22,643 nucleotides of DNA from an uncultured Lachnobacterium sp. (GTDB lineage: Bacteria > Bacillota > Clostridia > Lachnospirales > Lachnospiraceae). Position 1 is the first letter of the stretch. Each line of letters starts with the position of its first letter. Shown here one piece after another: positions 1 through 5,841 of the stretch. Below the pieces are notes generated by a model, which worked only from the letters and a program-made list of their open reading frames with translations, ran no database searches and was not told the origin of the DNA. Location: contig UQRC01000039.1 in the NCBI GenBank assembly GCA_900543445.1, positions 1-22,643 on the forward strand. The letters run 5' to 3'. The translations under genes and the position numbers were made by a program.

Positions 1-2
1 AA

Positions 3-95
3 CTATTCAAAATCGTTGGTGAAGTTAACTTGCAAATTTTCCTGAACAAAATAAATGTATGGTTCGATGCCGTAACTCCTGAAAAATCTTGTCAT
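3..95 (-). CDS. Possible 30-residue ORF in the extension of repeat copy A (doubtful)
   Basis: Beyond copy A, reading away from typA, an ATG at 95-93 opens a 30-codon frame ending in TAG at 5-3. The peptide starts MTRFFRSYGIEPY and ends NFTNDFE. Its composition is protein-like, with many aromatic and few unusual residues, but there is no convincing ribosome binding site. It may be the fossil end of a gene carried by the repeat, or chance. No family recognised. Confidence 0.15.
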   Translation of the reverse strand: MTRFFRSYGIEPYIYFVQENLQVNFTNDFE

Positions 96-122
96 TGAAA
101 TCGTTCAAAGTCCGTCGTTTGT

Positions 123-209
123 AGACAAACTTACTGCTAATTTTCGTAGATTATATATAATCCGGTATCGTCCGCTTGAATCAAATCTGAGCGCGACAAA
201 CCCGAATTT
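123..209 (-). repeat. Dispersed ~90-bp repeat, copy A (downstream of typA)
   Basis: Seen directly: this stretch matches the reverse complement of 22554-22643 in three blocks. Positions 123-150 equal 22616-22643 (28/28). Positions 160-174 equal 22592-22606 (15/15). Positions 182-209 equal 22554-22581 with one mismatch (27/28). The spacers differ in sequence, and one differs in length (7 versus 10 nt). The element begins on the last two bases of the typA stop codon and runs in the direction of typA transcription. Its variable core, about 147-160, is a perfect palindrome (GATTATATATAATC), so it can fold. No U-rich terminator tail is obvious. It could be a 3'-UTR element, a small non-autonomous mobile element or a structured RNA; the family is not recognised. 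Confidence 0.85.
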
Positions 210-2052
210 ACTTCATTGCGTTCTTACGTGCAATTGATGCTCTCTTTCTCAGCGTCGGATCCAGAATTCTCTTACGGATACGAAGACTTTCCGGCGTAAC
301 CTCAAGAAGCTCGTCAGTATCGATGAAATCAAGCGCCTGCTCAAGGCTCAGCTTACGAGGTGGAACCAGTGTAAGTGCTTCGTCAGCAGAAGAAGAACGT
401 GTATTGGTCAGATGCTTCTTCTTGCATACGTTCAGCTCGATGTCCTCAGCCTTGGCACTCTGTCCGATGATCATACCGGAGTAAACCTTTTCGCCAGGTC
501 CGATGAAGAGAGTACCACGCTCCTGTGCGGAGAAGAGACCGTAAGTTACGGATTCACCGGTCTCGAAAGCGATCAGAGATCCGGTTGAACGGTATGCGAT
601 CTCGCCGCGGAACGGCTCGTAACCATCGAAGATGGTATTGATAATTCCGTTACCCTTGGTATCGGTCATGAACTCGCCACGATATCCGATCAGTCCACGG
701 GATGGAATCTTGAACTCAAGTCTTGTGTAGCCACCGGCGATGGAACCCATATTTTGAAGTTCACCTTTACGCTGCTGGAGCTTGGAGATGACGGCTCCGG
801 TGAATTCATCCGGTACATCAACATAAGCAAGCTCCATTGGCTCAAGCTTCTTGCCATTCTCATCGTAGTGGTAGAGAACCTCTGCCTTGCTGACTGCGAA
901 CTCGTAACCCTCACGGCGCATGTTCTCAATCAATACAGATAAGTGAAGCTCTCCACGACCGGAAACCTTTAAGCTGTCCGGGCTGTCTGTCTCCTCAACA
1001 CGGAGGGATACATCGGTGTTGAGCTCGCGGAAAAGGCGGTCACGGATGTGACGGGAAGTTACGTACTTACCTTCCTGTCCGGCAAGAGGACTGTCATTGA
1101 CGATGAAGTTCATAGAGATTGTCGGCTCGGAAATCTTCTGGAACGGAATCGCCTGTGGATTCTCCGGTGCACAGATCGTATCTCCGATGTGGATGTCAGC
1201 GATACCGGAAATTGCTACGATTGAACCAATCTTGGCCTCTGCAACATCGACTTTATTCAATCCATCGAACTCATATAACTTGCTGATACGAACCTTCTCT
1301 AACTTGTCCGGATCATGATGGTTGACAACGACAGCTTCCTGATTGACCTTAAGGCTTCCGTTATCGACTTTACCGATACCGATACGTCCGACATACTCAT
1401 TGTAATCGATCGTACTGATCAGAACCTGTGTATTGGCATCCGGGTCACCGGTTGGTGCCGGAATGTAATTTACAATTGTCTCGAAGAGAGGCGTCATATC
1501 CTTCTTCTCATCGTCGAGATTGTACATTGCGTATCCATCTCTTGCGGATGCGTAAATAAATGGACAATCAAGCTGCTCGTCTGAAGCGTCCAGATCCATG
1601 AACAGCTCTAATACTTCATCGATAACCTCCTCCGGTCTTGCTTCCGGACGGTCGATCTTGTTGATGCAGACGATAACCGGGAGATTTAAAGCCAAAGCCT
1701 TCATAAGAACGAACTTGGTCTGTGGCATTGTGCCCTCAAAAGCATCAACCACGAGAACAACGCCGTTTACCATCTTAAGAACTCGCTCAACCTCGCCACC
1801 GAAGTCTGCGTGTCCAGGGGTATCGATAATGTTGATCTTGGTGTCTTTGTAGAAGACAGCAGTATTCTTGGAAAGAATTGTGATTCCACGCTCACGCTCG
1901 ATATCGTTCGAGTCCATGACACGCTCCTGCACTTCCTGGTTCTCACGGAACACACCGCTTTGTTTCAGAAGCTCATCAACGAGTGTTGTTTTACCGTGAT
2001 CGACATGGGCAATAATTGCAATATTACGAATATCATCTCTTGTTGTAATCAT
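208..2052 (-). CDS. typA: Translational GTPase TypA/BipA
   Basis: Ribosome-associated GTPase of the EF-G/LepA family, acting in the cytoplasm and linked in other bacteria to 50S assembly and to growth in the cold or under stress. The 614-residue length is normal for the family. The G domain shows the P-loop AHVDHGKT (15-22), switch I RERGIT (53-58), DTPGH (77-81) and NKID (131-134). The EF-G-like domains and the TypA-specific C-terminal region follow, including SRGLIGYRGEF and the lysine/arginine-rich end. The start is set by an AAGAAGG site 7-8 nt upstream. The gene runs opposite to everything else in the window and has its own promoter (2182-2209) and a foldable leader. Its stop codon abuts the dispersed repeat. 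Confidence 0.98.
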   Translation of the reverse strand: MITTRDDIRNIAIIAHVDHGKTTLVDELLKQSGVFRENQEVQERVMDSNDIERERGITILSKNTAVFYKDTKINIIDTPGHADFGGEVERVLKMVNGVVLVVDAFEGTMPQTKFVLMKALALNLPVIVCINKIDRPEARPEEVIDEVLELFMDLDASDEQLDCPFIYASARDGYAMYNLDDEKKDMTPLFETIVNYIPAPTGDPDANTQVLISTIDYNEYVGRIGIGKVDNGSLKVNQEAVVVNHHDPDKLEKVRISKLYEFDGLNKVDVAEAKIGSIVAISGIADIHIGDTICAPENPQAIPFQKISEPTISMNFIVNDSPLAGQEGKYVTSRHIRDRLFRELNTDVSLRVEETDSPDSLKVSGRGELHLSVLIENMRREGYEFAVSKAEVLYHYDENGKKLEPMELAYVDVPDEFTGAVISKLQQRKGELQNMGSIAGGYTRLEFKIPSRGLIGYRGEFMTDTKGNGIINTIFDGYEPFRGEIAYRSTGSLIAFETGESVTYGLFSAQERGTLFIGPGEKVYSGMIIGQSAKAEDIELNVCKKKHLTNTRSSSADEALTLVPPRKLSLEQALDFIDTDELLEVTPESLRIRKRILDPTLRKRASIARKNAMK

Positions 2053-2070
2053 ATTTTACCTTCTTTTATA

Positions 2071-2160
2071 GAGTAAGTTTCTTGCCGCCAGAAAGCGACA
2101 AGTAGTTTCTTTGTGCTGCACTATGGCATAAAATGAACGCGCCATATATATAGAAACTAC
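2071..2160 (-). promoter_or_regulatory. Structured 5' leader of typA
   Basis: The roughly 120-nt leader between promoter and start codon can form nested stems (plus-strand coordinates). GTAGTTTCT (2102-2110) pairs with AGAAACTAC (2152-2160), 9 bp. Inside it TATGGC (2122-2127) pairs with GCCATA (2141-2146). Next to the start codon CTTGCCGC (2081-2088) pairs with GCGACAAG (2095-2102), 8 bp with one mismatch/wobble. A second copy of AGTTTCT at 2075-2081 offers an alternative partner for 2152-2158. The folds are seen in the sequence; a regulatory role, such as temperature or translation control, is inference. Confidence 0.5.
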
Positions 2161-2181
2161 GCGCGTATATCAACTCGATAC

Positions 2182-2209
2182 ATTATAGCACACATGCGCA
2201 TTTTGACAA
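2182..2209 (-). promoter_or_regulatory. Sigma-A type promoter of typA
   Basis: On the minus strand TTGTCA (plus 2209-2204) is followed after 16 nt by a perfect TATAAT (plus 2187-2182). The predicted RNA start lies near 2175, leaving a leader of about 120 nt. Confidence 0.75.
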
Positions 2210-2231
2210 GGTTTTTTCAAGGTTTTAAGAG
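2203..2231 (+). promoter_or_regulatory. Possible weak divergent promoter toward the SSB-like gene
   Basis: A perfect TTGACA at 2203-2208 overlaps the typA -35 on the other strand. A poor -10 (TAAGAG, 2226-2231) lies 17 nt downstream. If used, the two promoters share one -35 region and compete. No better rightward promoter was seen before 2344. Confidence 0.3.
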
Positions 2232-2343
2232 TTTTGCATATTTTTCGTTTTGCTTATCGACATGCTTTGATGATTTCTAACAATGCCAAAATGGTAAAAC
2301 GGAGTCCTAACAAATATTTCCACAAAAGGAAGGGAGCAAATTC

Positions 2344-2976
2344 ATGGCAGATAAAATGTTTGAAAACAATCAGGTAACTATTATGGGAGAAATTGTATCG
2401 GACTTTGTGTTCAGTCACGAGGTGTACGGAGAGGGCTTTTATATGGTAGAAGTGTCCGTCAACCGGTTGTCCAATTTCGTAGATTACATACCCGTTATGG
2501 TGTCGGAACGTCTGGTGGACGTAAGCGGGAATTATCAGGGACAGAATGTGTATGTGACGGGGCAGTTCCGCTCGTTTAACCGTCACGAGGAGCACAAGAA
2601 CCGTCTAGTGCTGTCCGTCTTCGCAAGAGAGTTCGAACTGGTGGAACAGGCATCAGAAGACGAAGAGGCGGCAACGAATGAAATCTTTCTGGACGGATTC
2701 ATCTGCAAAGAGTCCGTGTACCGCAAGACACCGCTCGGAAGAGAAATCGCCGATCTACTCGTCGCAGTCAATCGTTCTTATGGCAAATCAGATTACATTC
2801 CGTGTATCTGCTGGGGAAGAAACGCGCGTTTTGCGGCAAGCTTTGAGGTGGGCGCACACGTGCAGATCTGGGGCAGAATCCAAAGCAGAGAGTATGTCAA
2901 AAAGCTGAGTGAGACAGAGGTTGAGCAGCGTGTCGCATATGAAGTGTCTGTGAGCAAGATCGAATTCCTGGAGTAG
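2344..2976 (+). CDS. Tandem OB-fold single-stranded DNA-binding-like protein
   Basis: A 210-residue protein with two OB-like segments. The N-terminal one (about 8-100) is divergent: VTIMGEIVSDF, then YMVEVSVNRLS and VYVTGQFRSFN. The second (about 112-208) keeps the SSB signature: NEIFLDGFICKE, then RKTPLGREIADLLVAVNR, DYIPCICWGRNA and VQIWGRIQSREY. An acidic linker (SEDEEAA) joins them. Classical SSB is a single OB fold with an acidic DDDIPF-like tail; here the protein ends SKIEFLE with no such tail. It probably binds single-stranded nucleic acid, but it need not be the housekeeping SSB. A good AAGGAAGGGAG site precedes the ATG. The next gene has its own likely promoter. Confidence 0.8.
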   Translation: MADKMFENNQVTIMGEIVSDFVFSHEVYGEGFYMVEVSVNRLSNFVDYIPVMVSERLVDVSGNYQGQNVYVTGQFRSFNRHEEHKNRLVLSVFAREFELVEQASEDEEAATNEIFLDGFICKESVYRKTPLGREIADLLVAVNRSYGKSDYIPCICWGRNARFAASFEVGAHVQIWGRIQSREYVKKLSETEVEQRVAYEVSVSKIEFLE

Positions 2977-3002
2977 AGGCATGGGTAAAAGGTGCTGCGG
3001 AC

Positions 3003-3031
3003 TTGATATTTTGGACGGATTGTGGTATGTT
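3003..3031 (+). promoter_or_regulatory. Likely promoter of the CobO-like gene, with a 12-bp palindrome
   Basis: TTGATA (3003-3008), a 17-nt spacer and TATGTT (3026-3031) fit a sigma-A promoter. A perfect palindrome, GATTCATGAATC (3038-3049), covers the expected RNA start and could be an operator; this last point is inference. Confidence 0.5.
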
Positions 3032-3094
3032 ACATAAGATTCATGAATCGTGTTTGAGAGAATCTGGCATCAGTGGGTTCTTAAGGAGGCTATT

Positions 3095-3580
3095 ATGAGT
3101 GAAGGTGTGATACAGATTTATTATGGAGAAGGCCATGGTAAATCCACCGCCGCAATCGGCAACGCAATCCATGTTGCAAGTGAAGGCAAGAGCGTGATTA
3201 TCATCCAGTTTTTGAAGGGGAAGGATGAGAATGAGCTGGCTTTCTTAAATCGGCTGGAGCCGGAGATTAAAGTGTTCCGGTTTGCAAAGTCGGATGAGTG
3301 TTTTGAGGAACTACCGGAGAGTGCAAAGCAGGAAGAGATTATGAACCTGCGCAATGGATTCAATTACAGCAAGAAGGTCGTGACGACAGAAGCATGTGAT
3401 ATGCTGGTTCTCGACGAAGTTCTTGGAATTATGGATGAGAAAGTCATTACACCGGAGGAACTGAAGGAATTGTTTGAAAACAAGCCGGAGAATATGACGT
3501 TAGTCTGCACGGGACGTGTGCTGGATGACAGCATTCGTGAGTATGCAGATGAGATTTATAACATTGCACCGGAAAAATAA
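3095..3580 (+). CDS. CobO/CobA-like cob(I)alamin adenosyltransferase family ATPase
   Basis: A 161-residue P-loop protein of the CobO/CobP/BtuR family, whose known members transfer the adenosyl group of ATP to cob(I)yrinate or cobalamin. Visible are the P-loop GEGHGKST (11-18), the Walker-B-like strand MLVLDEVLG (103-111) and the family motif VCTGR (137-141). The start at 3095 is chosen over one at 3050 because AAGGAGG lies 7 nt upstream of it. It is slightly short for the family, which is usually 170-200 residues. No other cobalamin gene is nearby, and it sits directly before the lysine-controlled dapAB unit. The substrate is therefore not certain, although the fold assignment is firm. Confidence 0.8.
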   Translation: MSEGVIQIYYGEGHGKSTAAIGNAIHVASEGKSVIIIQFLKGKDENELAFLNRLEPEIKVFRFAKSDECFEELPESAKQEEIMNLRNGFNYSKKVVTTEACDMLVLDEVLGIMDEKVITPEELKELFENKPENMTLVCTGRVLDDSIREYADEIYNIAPEK

Positions 3581-3631
3581 GCATTGACGAATAGGATGTC
3601 ACATGCTATTATCAAAAATAGAACATATATG

Positions 3632-3661
3632 TTGACTTATATCAAGGTCAACACATAATAT
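3632..3661 (+). promoter_or_regulatory. Probable promoter of dapAB
   Basis: TTGACT (3632-3637) is followed after 18 nt by TAATAT (3656-3661); a perfect TATAAT also overlaps at 3659-3664. The spacer carries an inverted repeat, GTTGAC (3631-3636) and GTCAAC (3647-3652), that could bind a regulator. RNA would begin just before or at the riboswitch P1 stem. Confidence 0.55.
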
Positions 3662-3663
3662 AA

Positions 3664-3848
3664 TGGTAGAGGTCGCGTGAGTTAAGAGTAATCTGCAGGA
3701 TGTGGCAGGCACAGGAGAATGCAGGTGAAAGGGATGAACGCCGAAGGGAATGGAAGCTGCGTTCCATTTTCTGGGCATAGGGATAAGATCCGTATGACTG
3801 TCAACTGTGACTGCGTGAGCGGTTGCCGAGTGAGTTGGAGAGCTATCA
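3664..3848 (+). ncRNA. Lysine riboswitch (L box) aptamer
   Basis: The leader of dapA contains the hallmark blocks of the lysine aptamer in order. These are AGAGGTCGCG (3668-3677), AAGAGTA (3684-3690), AACGCCGAAGGG (3737-3748), the conserved region with GACTGTC (about 3796-3802), and the closing GGAGAGCTATC (3837-3847). The last pairs back toward GGTAG (3665-3669) to make P1. The aptamer is about 185 nt, usual for this class. Together with the terminator at 3881-3907 it predicts premature termination when lysine is plentiful. Identification is by motif and context; a covariance-model search was not run. Confidence 0.9.
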
Positions 3849-3880
3849 GATCTATGATATACAATTTATTTTGTAGATTG

Positions 3881-3907
3881 ACCAGCTCGTTTCGGGCTGG
3901 TTTTTTT
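3881..3907 (+). terminator. Rho-independent terminator of the lysine riboswitch
   Basis: ACCAGCTCG (3881-3889) pairs with CGGGCTGGT (3893-3901) across a TTT loop, with one G-U pair, and runs into seven T residues (3901-3907). It lies between the aptamer and the dapA ribosome binding site, so it is the likely expression platform. Confidence 0.9.
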
Positions 3908-3924
3908 GATGAAAGGAGAACAAA

Positions 3925-4809
3925 GTGGCTATATTCAAGGGAGCCGGTGTTGCAATCGTAACACCGATGAAAGACAATCAGGATGTAAATTATGACAAAT
4001 TAGAGGAGATGATCAATGAGCAGATCGCAGCAGGAACTGACGCGATCGTGATTGCCGGAACGACCGGAGAGAGCTCTACACTTACGATGGAGGAGCACCA
4101 CGATGTCATTAAGGCAGCGGTTGAGTTCACAAAGCACCGTATTCCGGTCGTTGCCGGAACCGGTTCAAACTGTACACGTACTGCAATCCAGTTATCACAG
4201 GAAGCAGAGGAAGCAGGCGTTGACGGACTTCTGATTGTAACTCCTTATTATAATAAGGCAACCCAGCAGGGACTGATCGGACATTACTCACAGATCGCGG
4301 ACAACACGAAGTGCCCGATCATCATGTACAATGTTCCGGGAAGAACCGGATGCAATCTTCTTCCGGAGACCGTTGCAGAGTTGTTTAAGACCAAGGAGAA
4401 CATCGTCGGATTAAAGGAGGCAACCGGCAATCTTGCACAGGCTTCCCAGACGATGTACTTAACAGATGGCAAGATTGATATGTATTCTGGAGAAGACGGA
4501 CTTGTTGTTCCGCTTATGTCCATCGGTGCAATCGGTGTTATCTCTGTATGGAGCAATGTGGCACCTGCTAAGGTTCATCAGATGTGTGACAGCTTCTTTA
4601 AGGGAGATATTGAGACTGCAAGACAGATCCAGAGAGAGGGACTTCCGCTTGTGGATGCATTATTCTCAGAAGTAAATCCAATCCCTGTCAAGAAAGCATT
4701 AAACCTGATGGGCAAGGAAGTCGGACCACTTCGCAGCCCGTTGTGCGAGATGAGCGAGGCAAACGCAGTGAAGCTTGCAGAGGTTATGAAGGCATACGGC
4801 ATCCTGTAA
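3925..4809 (+). CDS. dapA: 4-hydroxy-tetrahydrodipicolinate synthase
   Basis: Condenses pyruvate with aspartate semialdehyde, the first committed step of lysine and diaminopimelate synthesis. The 294-residue TIM-barrel protein shows GTTGES (45-50), the catalytic tyrosine in MYNVPGRTG (Tyr135, with Arg140 binding substrate) and the Schiff-base lysine in VGLKEATGN (Lys164). Translation starts at a GTG placed 6-7 nt after AAAGGAG. The gene is directly downstream of a lysine riboswitch and terminator and is followed 64 nt later by dapB, so the two form one lysine-repressed unit. Confidence 0.97.
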   Translation: MAIFKGAGVAIVTPMKDNQDVNYDKLEEMINEQIAAGTDAIVIAGTTGESSTLTMEEHHDVIKAAVEFTKHRIPVVAGTGSNCTRTAIQLSQEAEEAGVDGLLIVTPYYNKATQQGLIGHYSQIADNTKCPIIMYNVPGRTGCNLLPETVAELFKTKENIVGLKEATGNLAQASQTMYLTDGKIDMYSGEDGLVVPLMSIGAIGVISVWSNVAPAKVHQMCDSFFKGDIETARQIQREGLPLVDALFSEVNPIPVKKALNLMGKEVGPLRSPLCEMSEANAVKLAEVMKAYGIL

Positions 4810-4873
4810 ATCCAAGCGGTTTTGCGAATGCTGTGAAGGCTTTCATATAAAAGTAAGAAAGGACATAAGATAG

Positions 4874-5635
4874 ATGACAAGAGCAATTATGAATGGCTGC
4901 AACGGTAAGATGGGACAGTGTATCACCGGCATCTGTGCACAGGATCCGGACATCGAGATCGTGGCAGGAATTGACACATATGACGGAATCAAGAACGATT
5001 ATCCGGTATTCAAAAGTCTCGCGGATTGTGACGTTGAGGCAGATGTAATTATCGATTTTTCCAATGCGAAGGCAGTGGATGCGCTGATTGATCACTGCGT
5101 GGAGAAGCAGATTCCGGTTGTACTGTGTACGACAGGCTTGTCGGAGGAACAGTTGGACAAGGTAGAGAAGGCATATGAGAAGGTTGCAATCTTAAAGTCA
5201 GCGAATATGTCTCTCGGTATCAATACATTGATGGAGCTTCTGAAGAAAGCAGCGACCGTATTTGCACCGGCAGGCTTTGATATGGAGATTGTTGAGAAGC
5301 ATCACAATCAGAAGTTAGATGCTCCGAGCGGGACCGCACTTGCACTTGCGGATTCCATGAATGAGGCTTTGGACGAGGCATATACTTACAAGTATGACAG
5401 AAGCCAGGAGAGAAAGAAGAGAGATCCGTATGAGATCGGTATCTCCGCTGTACGTGGCGGTAACATCGTCGGCGAGCATGAAGTCATTTTTGCCGGACAG
5501 GATGAGGTTATCGAGTTTAAGCATACCGCATATTCCAAGGCAGTGTTTGCCAAAGGTGCAGTCGAGGCTGCAAAGTTCTTACATGGCAAAGGTGCCGGAC
5601 ATTATGATATGGCAGATGTGATCGCTGCCAAATAA
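4874..5635 (+). CDS. dapB: 4-hydroxy-tetrahydrodipicolinate reductase
   Basis: Reduces the DapA product with NAD(P)H in the diaminopimelate/lysine pathway. It is 253 residues, normal for the family. The Rossmann entry GCNGKMGQ is at 8-15 and the nucleotide-binding CTTGLSEEQ begins at 85. The catalytic signature EKHHNQKLDAPSGTA lies at 141-155, with His143/His144 and Lys147. An AAAGGAC site precedes the ATG. It is the last gene of the riboswitch-controlled unit and is followed by a hairpin terminator. Confidence 0.97.
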   Translation: MTRAIMNGCNGKMGQCITGICAQDPDIEIVAGIDTYDGIKNDYPVFKSLADCDVEADVIIDFSNAKAVDALIDHCVEKQIPVVLCTTGLSEEQLDKVEKAYEKVAILKSANMSLGINTLMELLKKAATVFAPAGFDMEIVEKHHNQKLDAPSGTALALADSMNEALDEAYTYKYDRSQERKKRDPYEIGISAVRGGNIVGEHEVIFAGQDEVIEFKHTAYSKAVFAKGAVEAAKFLHGKGAGHYDMADVIAAK

Positions 5636-5644
5636 GTTGCAAGC

Positions 5645-5694
5645 AAAGACAGAGGTAAAATCCAAGGGAGGGGATTTTGTCTCTGTCTTTTGTC
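5645..5694 (+). terminator. Terminator of dapAB
   Basis: A long stem: AAAGACAGAG plus AAAATCC (5645-5663) pairs with GGATTTT plus CTCTGTCTTT (5672-5690), with a two-base internal mismatch and an 8-nt loop. It ends in a short T run (5688-5691). The stem is strong but the T tract is modest. Confidence 0.75.
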
Positions 5695-5702
5695 GTGTCT
5701 GG

Positions 5703-5732
5703 TTGACAGTAGAGGCGTTCGCACTCTATAAT
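5703..5732 (+). promoter_or_regulatory. Consensus promoter of the protease-pyr unit
   Basis: Perfect TTGACA (5703-5708), an 18-nt spacer and perfect TATAAT (5727-5732). The predicted start is near 5739. An 8-bp perfect inverted repeat, CGGTCTGA (5746-5753) and TCAGACCG (5756-5763), lies at the very 5' end of the RNA; it may protect the transcript or act as an operator. Confidence 0.85.
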
Positions 5733-5841
5733 ATCTATAAGTTCGCGGTCTGAAGTCAGACCGTGGGGGGAAGGCTTTGTGAGACGGCTGGAACTACAGA
5801 AATAATGAATGAATTTCAGACGCGTTGGAACAGGAGAATAC

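Noticed and set aside
3719..3961. 80-codon frame before dapA
   Set aside because: It covers the lysine riboswitch and terminator; the RNA motifs explain the conservation and there is no protein-like signal.
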